Source: Syngnathus acus (lineage: Eukaryota > Chordata > Actinopteri > Syngnathiformes > Syngnathidae). Taken from it: 64,000 bases of DNA. Positions 48,508-58,743 of this stretch are shown here, one piece after another. The stretch is from positions 12,899,384-12,963,383 of the forward strand of contig NC_051087.1 in the NCBI RefSeq assembly GCF_901709675.1, read 5' to 3'. The notes under the pieces were generated by a model. It saw only the letters and a program-made list of their open reading frames with translations, had not been told where the DNA came from and did no database searches. The first letter of the stretch is position 1. The number at the start of each line of letters is the position of its first letter. A program made the position numbers and the translations under genes.

Positions 48508-48574
48508 ACCTGTGGATTGTTTTGACATATGCAAACATTTTAATCAGGAGTGTGTACAGTACAGCAGGCATTTT

Positions 48575-48667
48575 GTCACTCACTCACTCACTCACTCACT
48601 CACTCACTCACTCACTCACTCACTCACTCACTCACTCACTCACTCACTCACTCACTCACTCACTCAC
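48575..48667. repeat. (TCAC)n microsatellite, about 93 bp
   Basis: Pure TCAC/CACT units. The threonine/histidine/serine/leucine frames over it are artefacts. Confidence 0.97.
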
Positions 48668-48669
48668 GA

Positions 48670-49991
48670 TCAGATTGCAGCCAACATTTTCTTTTGTTTC
48701 TACTTTCCTCTTGTCACATGTAGCCTTTTCTCCCACTTGCTTTGTTTTTGTCTTCAGGCCATACTTTACCGTCCAGTTTACTGATGATTGCGTTCTGATA
48801 GAGGAACCGTCTAGTAATACATTGCAAACAGTCTGCAAATAAGGGCACCCCAAAAAATAATATGAAATACTTGAAGGTGCTTCACCACTTTGTCACATCC
48901 AACCCTTGGTCTTCCCTTACAAATTCAGCCCCCTTCTTCTGGACTGAGCACCACTCACATAGCACAGATATTCACCACACCAAGTTCCTCTTCAAAAGTG
49001 TTGCCAAGAAGCCGCTTGATAGCACTCCTGAGTGGATAGAATTGGATAGCTCCTTTAATGTTCATGTGGTTTTGATGAGAAAAAGATAGATGGAAGAAGA
49101 TATTTCATACAACCGATTACTCAAACTGCCAGTTTGAATTTCATGGGTCATGGTTCCAGCTTTAAAGAAATGTTTTATTGTCTGTTGAGGGCTAAGAAAT
49201 TGCACACCAAATGTATGCGGCATGTCTTATATGCTCAATTTAGTGCCTAGTTTACGTCAAATTTTACGTGACTTGTAGCTGATAGCAATCTGCTACATGC
49301 ACCACATACACGGCTCTACCACAATAATTGTAGTGCAACTGGTGATGAGTGTGCTGCCTTCACAAATGAAAGTACAAATGATGCTTTTTCGGTCTTGGGC
49401 TCCACAAAATAGCCTACAACTTCTATATCGTAGTAAAAGTTTTTCCTTCTGACAATGACCAGCTTCATAATGTCAAGGTCTTTCAGTCGCAATCAAGGCA
49501 AGGCACGAGTTTCGGTGGCTTGCTCAAGGACACTTCAATAGGATGGATGTTTGTTGATGTGTATTTGTACCGCTGTCCTTGTGCGGAAGGACAGCTTCTT
49601 TAAAATCCTCCCTTTTTAGCCTCCTCGTTCACCCACAACCCTGCCCAACTCTTTCTTTTGAGTATTTTTTTCCGGTTCTTTTCGTATGGATGTTTTTATT
49701 TGTTACAAATGAATTTCCTCACTAGTCCGACTCATCATCCAAATGGCATTTCTGGCACATGCAGACAGATTTGCCAGGGGTGCAGTTTTCATTGGCCAAT
49801 TCTTTTTTATACTCCATGACAACTAACTCCAAAATGGCTCAGACATATTGCGCCCCAAGCTACCATGCTTACTAATATGAGCTCTAGTTTAAAGTTGGAT
49901 TTCAACATTGACTGAGGTATAACAAGATGCCCAGATCTCTCCTCTAACATGTGTATGTGTAGCACACAAATCGGAATTTGTAGATAGTATT
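48670..49991. other. Intronic stretch, little recognised
   Basis: No gene. GGCTTGCTCAAGGACACTTC at 49519-49538 is, on the minus strand, the AAGTGTCCTTGAGCAAG phrase of tRNA-derived fish SINEs; only this piece remains. Confidence 0.4.
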
Positions 49992-50319
49992 GGGGTCGCG
50001 GATGTGCGGGAGTCTACCCCAGCAGTCATCGGGCAGTAGGTGGTCCTGAACTGGTTGCCGGCCAATCACAGGGCACACAGAGACGAGCAACCATCCGTAT
50101 TCCCATTCACACCTACGGGCAATATGGAGTGCTCAATCGGCCTACCAAGCATGATTTTTGGGATGTGGGAGGAAACCAGAGTGCCTGGAGAAAACCCACG
50201 CAGGCATGGGGAGAACATGCAAACTCCACACAGGGAGGGCCGGAGGTGGAATCGAACCCACACCCTCCAAACTGCGAGGCGGACATGCTAAGTGCTAACC
50301 AGTGCTCCACCGTGCTGCG
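49992..50319 (-). mobile_element. tRNA-headed SINE, minus strand, tail missing
   Basis: On the minus strand: GCAGCACGGTGGAGCACTGG, TTAGCACTTAGCATGTCCGC (A-box), GGGTTCGATTCCACC (B-box), GTGTGGAGTTTGCATGTTCT, CTCTGGTTTCCTCCCACATC and GATTGGCCGGCAACCAGTTC. The copy stops at CCGCGACCCC at its 3' end without the AAGCGG...GGAT tail. Confidence 0.9.
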
Positions 50320-50404
50320 GTATCAAATATTTCTTGTGCAAAAGTCACTGCTAGCGAGCTGTGGGTATGTGATTTTGTTTGTATATGTGCCTGTGTGTTT
50401 GCAT

Positions 50405-50478
50405 TTACGTGTTCACCTGTTGGTTCAAGCCCTGGCTCCTACACAGACTTAGTTAAAGTGTCCTTGACCAAGATCCTG
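50405..50478 (+). mobile_element. Fragment of the second SINE family
   Basis: TTGGTTCAAGCCCTGGCTCC (B-box-like) followed by GTGTCCTTGACCAAGATCCT is the usual order in fish tRNA-derived SINEs. The head is missing. Confidence 0.45.
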
Positions 50479-50763
50479 ACCCTCTAATTACTCATTATAT
50501 GGCAATTAGCGTCAAGCGTGGCTACCCCGCCTCTGTGTGTGACATATTGTAAAATCCCCAACTTTTTATCGAATAACATAAAATAGAATGGAGACTTTTC
50601 AGCGATCATATTTTTATAGGTTTTACAGTGAACCTTCGCTATTCCCTTAGGAAAAGGAATGAGCTCTGCCATGAACACCGAAAATCGGCGAATAACTGAT
50701 GCCTCAAACACCCTCCATCCTAGATTAGTTTGTAATGGCTAAGCTTGTGAACATCGTTGAGGT

Positions 50764-51444
50764 TGGGGATGTAGATCAACCGGTAAATTGAAAGCGTCAG
50801 TCGAGAGTCCACAACACTGCAGAAATTGCTCTAATCTTCTTGTCAACACCCCGCCTCATTCTTTCCCTGCTTGTAACCAGGACCCAAAGATACTTAACTG
50901 CTCTTCCTGGGGCAGGATCTCTCCCAACCTGGAGCAGGCACTCCACCCTTTTCTGCCTGAAGACCTTGACCTCATACTTGGAGCTAGTGACTCTTATCCC
51001 AGCCATTTCATACCTGGCAATGAATCGCTCCAAGCGAGTTGCAGATCATGTTTTGATGAAGGTAACAGAACCATATCATCTGCAGAAATCCGAGACGTAA
51101 TAGCCCACCAAACTGGACATCTTCGATATCCTCGGCTGCGTGAGGTAGCCAGAGGAACACACACATTATCTCTTCAGGCTGTGCCCCATGGGTGGAGGGC
51201 CAGACACTGGGTGCTTGCCATCAAGCCTTTTCTCCGGGCCTGTCTCCAGAGGGGGGGCCCTGGTGACCTGTGTCCTGACAAAGGAAATTGTTTTCCAAAG
51301 CCATTCTATTTCATGGGTTGGGGTTTCTCACCTAGAACCTGTTTGCCATGGGTGCTGTGGGGGTACAACCCTAGACAACTTGCCCCCTAGAATCATTAGG
51401 GCACCCCTCAACACCACCACCACCATGATAAGGTGACAGCTCAG
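50764..51444 (-). mobile_element. Internally deleted RTE retrotransposon copy
   Basis: 50764-51170 aligns with the RT region of the full-length element (about 59200-59620): ACCGGTAAATTGA, CCAAGATACTTAA-like CCAAAGATACTTAACTG, GGGGCAGGATCTC and CATCTGCAGAAATCC. 51175-51444 aligns with the 5' leader region (about 61790-62107): GAGGGGGGGCCCTGGTGACC, ACCTGTTTGCCATGGGTG and CCATGATAAGGTGAC. The roughly 2.1 kb between, with the endonuclease and N-terminal RT, is missing, and so is the 3' end. Many substitutions; dead. Confidence 0.82.
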
Positions 51445-54354
51445 GGCACAGAGTATAAATCCAGGTTAAGTATCTCAATATCACTTCTATGCTGGACTAT
51501 GTGGACTGTGTTCATGTTGATATTTATCAATATTTGGGGGCCTATACAGAGAAAAGTCTCAACCCTTAGGAATCAACAGGGAGCAAGACTCACACTGCGA
51601 TGTCATCACAGCCAACCACCCACATAGACAGGCAAGACAAAAAGGAGGAAGAAGTTAAGCAGAATTCATGCTCAGAGACTGAAGCCTGAGGTGAACGATG
51701 AGGTCAGACGCAGAGAGGGTTCACAATGGCAGAGCAGTCCAAGGAATCGTTCTGGAGAATTTTGCATGGAAGTGTGAAGAACAATCTGGCAATGAGAAAG
51801 TGCACAGAAGAAGCTCAAATAGTAGCTCCATTGCTGGTCTGGAGCACCTGTATGCTGTAATGAGGTGAGAGTGGCTGGCTGGCATAGTGAAGCAGTGGTG
51901 GGGTGAGTGGAAAGTGGATCGCAAATAGACAAAAAACGGAGCACGACTGTGACAGGAGTATTTTCTTCCAAGACACTCATTTAGTTTCAGGATTTATTTG
52001 CTTGTTTTTGTATGGATTAATTGAAGCCACACATAGCACATGGTAATCATGGACCAGTCCACGAATCGTCAAAATCCATGTATAATTGACACCTATTATA
52101 AATGCGTCCTTCTTATTACTTACACCACTGTTTGAGCATTTACCTCGAAAAGCAAGGAGCAAGAAGTTCAGAATTTGAGTATGCAGGTTGATTACACATT
52201 TTCATTCTTTAGTGCACTGTCTTGATAGTGAAGAGTGAGGTCTTGGTGTGAAATAAAATGGTAAATGACATGTTTTATAAATATTACACCAGAAGAATAC
52301 AATAATTACAGTGTGGCAAGATGGAGCAAGTCTAAGGGAGTAGGGGAGATGGAGAGGTAGAAGGAAGAGCCGGGTGGCAAAAGGAGGAGGAGGAAGTAGG
52401 ATGTAGCACACAAAGGCAGCAGAGCAGAAGCAGCAGTTGCTATAACAACAGCACCTTAGTGGTTCCATCTCTGTGTTTCCTCTCTGTCTCTGATCACCCT
52501 CTCAGCGTCTGCTCCCTGCTGTCATTTGGCTCGCTGTTCCTTTCTCCCCTGCCCTCTCTCTTCACTCATCTTTGTGTTCTTATAACATTTCCACTTGACG
52601 GAAGAAGACCACCATCCTGAGAAATAAATCCCTTCTTCCTTGTGCATGTAAACCCTTTACATACACTTTTGTCTGGTTTTGTCATTCTCTCTCTGGCAGC
52701 AAGTAAAAGAGTCACCAGGTGATTATGTCAAAGGAACCGAGACAGAGGAGGGGCACACTGCTACCTTTTCTCTCGACTGCCATTTGTGTCTTAAATCCTC
52801 CTGTCGTTTCATTTTGCCTTTATTTGTCAGATCTAGCCAAGTATCCAGCTTGGTTAAACGACTTCTAATACCTTGATTAGTTTGTCTTTTCTTCACTTGT
52901 TGCTCACGTGTTTGGTCATTCCTCTCCACCCAGGTCTTTTTCATGCTATTTACTGTCGAGTGAATAGTTATGAGAATGACAATGAATTTTCGCTTCATTT
53001 GCTGTTCAAGAGATGTGTATTACTGTCAATTATGGATATAATTAGGAAACAACATGGTTGAACTTAGATAGTCGAACTACCGACTACGGCACATTAATCC
53101 AACGTGTCTAAATCAATTTTTAAGCGACATTTTAACATAGTTGGTGTCATAAAGGTGTAACAATAAAAATATAGTATAATGTTAAAAATAAAAAGACACT
53201 TGTGAGGATAAGCGGTTAGGAAGATTAACGAGTGTCACACATTTCCCTTTTTTTCCATTTTGTCCCAAAGGTTTGAAAAAAAAAAGTTCACTGCTTTGAA
53301 TGTGAGTCAGTTTACTTCACCTTAGTCTTCTTTATTTCTCAAATTCATGTTCTCTTTACACCCCATGTTGAGGTACTTTCTTTCTTTTAAACCGGCACTA
53401 AAAAGACAAAGAAAAAGCAAAACACTTCTAGAGGCATCCTTGCTTGACTCTACCAATAAGAGCTGAACATCTCATGTGGGCTTGAATAATGACTAATTAA
53501 AATGAAATTAATATTTAATGAATTGATAATTAAATTAATAATTTAATTTAAATTAATTCAGATGTAATGTCTAATTTGAAGTCTGTGTGACTTTACAGAT
53601 CGATTTCCATCAAAATTTTGTATCCTGTTCCACATTTAAAATGCGTACATTTCTTACACTCACATTTGTGCGGGCAAGATAGCATGTGGATCGAAAAGTT
53701 CTAAGCAGAGCTGAAGTTCAGTACTCTATTTTTTTTTTTTTTTTTGTTACTGGGTGCATATACAGAAACCCTGTGCGTCCTTGCTTACATTTTTCTGTGT
53801 GGGTGGGTGCCGTCCCTCACGCCAGCGGAATAATTATGGCAGTTTTTATAGGTGGGCTTTGAAAGTCAAGTCTGTTATTATCAACATCAGTCACAGGCAT
53901 TTAAGGAAATCTTGGAACACACCCCTCACATGTCTATCGCTTCACGAACGCCCAAACAACCATATTTGCTTGCAAAATCAAAGTCTGTGTGTTGGAGACT
54001 TCAATTATTTAAACCCATTGAGTGAAGGATTTTACACATGCTCACGCTTTGTTGGCTGTTCACTAGCAGATGCGTTTACCTGAGATCTTCCTCTTACTAC
54101 GACACAACGAGATCAACCCTCACGTGCTTTTTTTAGCTTGCGATATCAATACCTCTTGAATATATACATAGATAAGTCTAATATCATGGAAATAATTAGG
54201 CTGATTGTCAGCGGTGAAAGACCCACACAGCCCTCTTCACCGCCTCTTCAATCACAAGTTCTCTCTTGATGAAATAGAATGTGAGTGTGATAAATGACAC
54301 TAAATGCAGGTAGTTTCAAATACCAGCTGTTGTATTCAAAACTGAAATCACAAA
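51445..54354. other. Intronic stretch, no gene supported
   Basis: Contains an AT-only region at about 53500-53560 and homopolymer T runs near 53731-53746. No recognised coding or repeat family. Confidence 0.4.
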
Positions 54355-54560
54355 TTTTGACAGGTGGGATAAGTGGTTCGCACAGCCGCCTTACAGTTTG
54401 ACTTATTTTGGAAACATGCGTTTGTGGTCTCTTTGTTTGCACATGCTAACATGGAGTTTGTCTGGTTACCCCTGTTTGCTCCTATTACAAAACAAAATAC
54501 TTCTTAGCATAATTGAGGAATCCATAGATGTGAATGTGAGTGTGAATCCTTGGTGTAGGT
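54355..54560 (+). mobile_element. Very worn SINE-like sequence beside exon 2
   Basis: AAGTGGTTCGCACAGCCGCC followed by TTACAG, then GGAAACATGCGTTTGTGG, TTTGCACATGCT and GTGAATGTGAGTGTGAATCC occur in an order loosely like the GGAT-tailed SINE. Divergence is high. If real, it ends about 45 bp before the exon 2 acceptor. Confidence 0.3.
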
Positions 54561-54605
54561 GGTTAGCTTTTCAAGTTACTTATCTTTTTTTTCATGTTTT
54601 GCCAG

Positions 54606-55343
54606 CTCCAGGAGACGGTGAAAAGGAAACTGGACAGCGCAAGATCGCCCCTCAATGGAGACCAGAATGGCATCTGCGATGGTGGCAGCTACTCTCCGAC
54701 TAGCAAGCGATTACGAAAGGAGGCCTCTGGTGGCTTAGACTCACTAACAGGTTTTCCGAACAATAATAACAACAACCTTCCACCAATTTCTCCACTGCAC
54801 CACCAATTAGATATCAAGCCCTTACTTAGCGGTCCCAACACTTCCACTGGAAACAGCACAAACAGCAACGGTAATCATGTCGGGCGGCCAGCAGATGAGC
54901 TGGGGAAGAACGGTGGCAGTCATCTTTCAGACATGAAGATGAATGGCTCACTTGACTTGGAGGACAGCTTCAGCCTCCTCAAAGACCTGAAACAGGAACC
55001 GCTGGATGACGGAGGTGGAATAGAGTCTTCGGATCCCCAATCACTGTCTAATCAGAACAAGCTATTCTCTGACATTAACCTCAATGATCAAGAGTGGCAG
55101 GAGCTGATCGATGAGTTGGCCAACACAGTTCCGGAGGATGACATGCACGACCTCTTCAATGAAGACTTTGAAGACAAAAAAGAGGGCGATTTTAGTCGAC
55201 CGGCAAACAATCAGACTCCAGGCCCACAGGAAGCGGGTGCGAATACGACAGCACCTGTAGGGGGCGCCGTGCCACCGACATCCCTTCCTCCCCCTGCTCA
55301 GCCTCCGCAGGGTGGTCCACAGGTGCCTATGGGCTCACCACAG
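54606..55343 (+). CDS. maml3: Mastermind-like 3, coding exon 2
   Basis: Encodes residues 128-373. It follows a pyrimidine-rich acceptor ending GCCAG and starts LQETVKRKLDSARSPLNGDQ, which directly continues exon 1 and matches MAML3. PTSKRLRK (about residues 158-165) is a basic nuclear-localisation-like patch. DLEDSFSLLKDLKQEPLDD carries LKQE (lysine about 246), a SUMO-consensus site conserved with MAML1. The block LFSDINLNDQEWQELIDELA and then TVPEDDMHDLFNEDFEDKKE is the best conserved acidic motif of MAML1/MAML3, in the region linked to p300/CBP recruitment. An asparagine run (FPNNNNNNLPP) and a proline-rich end (SLPPPAQPPQGG) are low complexity. The exon closes in phase 0 at MGSPQ with donor CAG|GTCAGTA; reading through gives a stop after ten codons. 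Confidence 0.95.
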
Positions 55344-55590
55344 GTCAGTACTACAAAGTTCAAGGGAAAGTGAATCCATCGTTATGTTTCCAAAATAGTA
55401 ATTCAGTTCGGTCAGTGTGAACCAACAGCCAACAGTGTTTGGTTTCTAAGCCGGTAACAGTTAGAATTGTGATTAACCACTGCGGGTTTGCACATGCATA
55501 AACATGCATTTTGTGTGTTGTCGGAGGTTTATCTTCATTGAGATCAATTTGGCACACGTGATGTTATTTGTTAAACCTGAGACAATTTGC

Positions 55591-55717
55591 ACTGGAGGAC
55601 AAGCGGTGGGGAGGATGGATGGATGGATGGATGGATGGATGGATGGATGGATGGATGGATGGATGGATGGATGGATGGATGGATGGATGGATGGATGGAT
55701 GGATGGATGGATGGATG
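55591..55717 (+). repeat. SINE tail expanded into a (GGAT)n microsatellite
   Basis: ACTGGAGGACAAGCGGTGGG (55591-55610) matches the last part of the SINE family (GTGAGGACAAGCGGT...), and about 26 GGAT units follow to 55717. This points to growth of the microsatellite from the short GGAT tail of a 5'-truncated SINE. Confidence 0.8.
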
Positions 55718-56496
55718 ATTTGGAGCAGATACGGGGATAAACCCGGCACAAAGCGGTTTCACCATTGCACAGACAAAATGAGCGGCAGTAGGGAAAATTT
55801 TTCTGTTCAAGTAAACATTTTGGAACTGCCAACAGAAATTATCCCAACATAATGCAACTTCTGAGCTTCTAAGGACTGACTTGGAGCCAGTCACTAAATG
55901 GAGCTAGGCCATGCAAATAATGACAAACCTTCCAGTGGTGCGTTTCCATGCGTCTGGGTCCTTTCAGAAGCTTGTGACAATCAAGCGCTGAACATCAAAG
56001 TGGTCATATGAGCCTGCGTGCATTTCTTTACTCAGCCATGCTGGCAGGTTAGTCACGAAAACAGGCCAAGTATTAACAATAAAAAGCAGTGATAAAATCA
56101 GCATTTTTCAGCCAACATACTGTACAAGTGAATTCACATCGCACTTCAATGCAAAGGACAGTGTCTCAGCCTCACTCTTAAGTGAATGGGGAAGCAGGCG
56201 GCGCTGGTGGGCTCACTCGTGACATCCCCACCGCAGGACAGCGACTCCTTACCAGGAGGAGCCACCCATCCAAACGGCAGTGGTACACTTTGTCTTCTTT
56301 TGGTAGACCGTAGAATGCCTGGCCCTTCTTTTGTGTCCTCTCATTGGGCCACTCTGTTGCTCAGTTTCTATGGGGTTTTCTCAAATTTCTTTCATCAACT
56401 TCCAGATCTCTATTGGTGGTTGCCTGTCCCAGAACAGTTTTTTGGCCAGACTGTCCCAAGTTCTGAATGCAATTTTATGCAGGATGAACACATATA
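55718..56496. other. Intronic stretch, no gene supported
   Basis: No recognised repeat or coding sequence; a 113-codon open frame at 56186-56527 shows no domain. Confidence 0.4.
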
Positions 56497-56803
56497 CCGT
56501 ATTTTCCGCACTATAAGGTGCACCTAAAAACCTTAAATTTTCTAAAAAGCCGACAGTGCGCCTTATAATCAGGTGCGCCTTTATATATGGACCAATATTG
56601 AGCCACTACAGCAAGCGTGTCCAAAGTCCGGCCCGCGGGCCAAATGTATATCTTATATATGGACAAAGTTCTAAAATTCATCCATTCATTGAAGGTGCGC
56701 CTTATAATCCGCTGCGCCTTATATATGGACAAAGTTCTAAAATGGGCCATTCATTGAAGGTGCGCCTTATAATCCGGTGCGCCTTATGGTGCGGAAAATC
56801 CGG
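56497..56803. mobile_element. TA-flanked MITE with internal tandem repeats
   Basis: Ends CCGTATTTTCCGCACTATAA and, on the minus strand, CCGGATTTTCCGCACCATAA, flanked by TA (56495-56496, 56804-56805). GCGCCTTATAATCCG and GCGCCTTATATATGGACAAA recur in tandem units of about 64 bp. AAGCGTGTCCAAAGTCCGGC plus CCGCGGGCC (56611-56642) looks like a hAT scrap inserted inside. Related in plan, but not in sequence beyond the first bases, to the 9374 and 12931 elements. Confidence 0.8.
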
Positions 56804-56960
56804 TACATATATTCAATTGTCACACACTTGGGGTGAGTTTACCCCAAAACTGCGGGATTTTTACGCTTGTCCTCAAAATTGTTTGCCTCCTCCACTAGCA
56901 CTTCCAATTCCGCCACTTCACACTTAATTTTGTGTTTGGGTTGCTTTCCCAAATGCTCTA

Positions 56961-58481
56961 CAACGTGTGCACAATTGTTAGGAATTTGTATTTTTGAGAA
57001 CTAATTTTATAATTGAACAACTACAGTGACTGCAGTCAATCCAGAATGTTAATAAACTTCAATCTGATTCTTTCATAAAGTAAAACTGAGGTTTTGGCTT
57101 TCTAAGGAGAAAATCTGTGCGTGCACAATTATTAGGCAACTGTTAGTGTACATAAGTACCCACATCACTTGTTTATTTTCATGTTTAAGTGAGAATAATA
57201 ATCAAAAAACTCAAAATTTACAAATTTACATTTCAAAAAAAAAGGAAAAAACGAAAATCAGTGACCAATATAGCCACCCTTCTTTTCAATGACAGCCACA
57301 AGCCTTCCATTCATGGAGTCTGTCAGTTTCTTGATCTGATAACAATCAACTTTCCATGCTGCAGCATCCACAGCCTCCCAGACACTGTTCAGAGAGGTGT
57401 ACTCTCTTCCTCCACTGTAAATCTCCCGTTTGAGAAGGGCCCACAAGTTCTCAATAGGGTTTCGGTCAGGTGAGGAAGGGGGCCATGTCATCATTCTTTC
57501 ATCTCTAAGGTCTTTGTTGGCGAGCCATGCAGTGGAGTACTTCGATGCATGCTCTGGAGCATTGTCCTGCATAAAAACCATGGTCTTCTTGAAAGATGCT
57601 GACTTTTTCCTGTACCACTGCTTGAAAAAAAGTGTCTTCTAAAAACTGGCAGTAGGTTTGGGAGTTGAGTTTGAGTCTATCTTCAATCTGAAAAGGTCCA
57701 ACTAGCTCATCCTTAATAATACCAGCTCATACCAGTACTCCACCTCCACCTTTCTGGAGTCTGAGTCGAAGTGGAGCTCTGGGCCCGACACGGGCCCATC
57801 CATCTGGTCCGTCAAGAGTCACTCGTATCTCACCAGTCCATAAAACCTTTGAAAAGTCTGTCTTGAGATATTTCTTAGCCCAGTCTTGACGTTTCAACTT
57901 GTGTCTCTTGTTTCGTGGTGGTCGTGTTTCAGCTTTTCTTACCTTGGACATGTCTCTGAGCACAGAACACCTTGTATTTCTGGACACTCCAGGTAGGTTG
58001 CAGTTCTGGAATATGACAGCACTGGAGGATAACGGGTTCTAGGTGGCTTCACGTTTGATTCTTCTCAAATCTTTGGCAGTTAATTTACGTCTTTTCTTCT
58101 CAACACGTTTCTTGTGACCCTGTTGACCTTATGCACCAAAACGTTTGATGGTTCGGTGATCACGCCGCAATATCTTGGCAATTTCAAGAGTGCTGCATCC
58201 CTTTGAAAGACTTTTCACAATTTTTGACTTTTCAGAATCAGTTAAATCTCTTTTTTGGCCCATGTTGCCTAAAGAAAAGACGCTGCCGGATAATTATGCA
58301 CAGCTTGATATAGGGTGTTGACCTCCTCAGGCCGCACCCTCCCTCGTTACACAAATACACTTCACTTGATATGCTTAAAACCAATACGCCTTCAAGTTTA
58401 AACAACCTGAAATTGGAAAATACGCATAAAAATGATAATATGGCCAAAATGCTCACTTGCCCAATAATGGTGCACACGGTG
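56961..58481 (-). mobile_element. Tc1/mariner-type transposon (DD37E), IR/DR ends
   Basis: Flanked by TA (56959-56960, 58482-58483); total 1521 bp. Each end has two repeats: outer GTGTGCACAATTGTTAGG (56965) and inner GTGCACAATTATTAGGC (57121) on the left; inner TAATTATGCACAGC (58291) and outer CCAATAATGGTGCACAC (58461) on the right. This inverted-repeat/direct-repeat plan is that of several fish Tc1 families. It contains one degenerate transposase gene on the minus strand. Confidence 0.9.
57258..58263 (-). pseudogene. Tc1-like DD37E transposase, disrupted
   Basis: About 335 codons from ATG at 58261-58263 (MGQKRDLTDSEKSKIVKSLS, an N-terminal helix-turn-helix DNA-binding domain with GCSTLEIAKILRRDHRTIKR) to the final KKGGYIGH. 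In-frame stops occur at 58129-58131, 58039-58041 and 57727-57729, and there is a frame change of one base between 57727 and 57582. The catalytic DDE domain shows VLWTGEIRVTLDGPDGW, in which the usual first Asp of TDE is Gly; the second Asp is in MQDNAPEHA and the Glu is in SPDRNPIENLW. Thirty-seven residues separate the second Asp and Glu, so this is the DD37E subgroup. Inactive by several independent changes. Confidence 0.9.
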
Positions 58482-58743
58482 TATGGTGACCAACGCCCTC
58501 TTTTAAAAGCAGGATACAAGCTGTTGGGATGTTTTGTGTGCAAAACCATCACCAAGAAATAGGGGTGGGTAAAAAAAACTCGATTCATCACTGCATTGCA
58601 ATACTTCTTGCAATTCAAAATCGAGGGAGCAATTTCCCCCCACAATTCAATATCGATTCACTCAATCCTCTGAATCGTCAGTCAAATGAAATTGAATCGA
58701 ATGACTGTGTTCATACGCGAGAACTTCCAACCAACCATACAGT

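Noticed and set aside
48512-48842. Frames with TLSH repeats
   Set aside because: Translation of the TCAC microsatellite.
50788-51390. 200-codon plus-strand frame
   Set aside because: Antisense shadow of the deleted RTE copy.
54398-54703. Frame crossing the exon 2 acceptor
   Set aside because: It reads in a different phase from the MAML3 protein and crosses the intron boundary.
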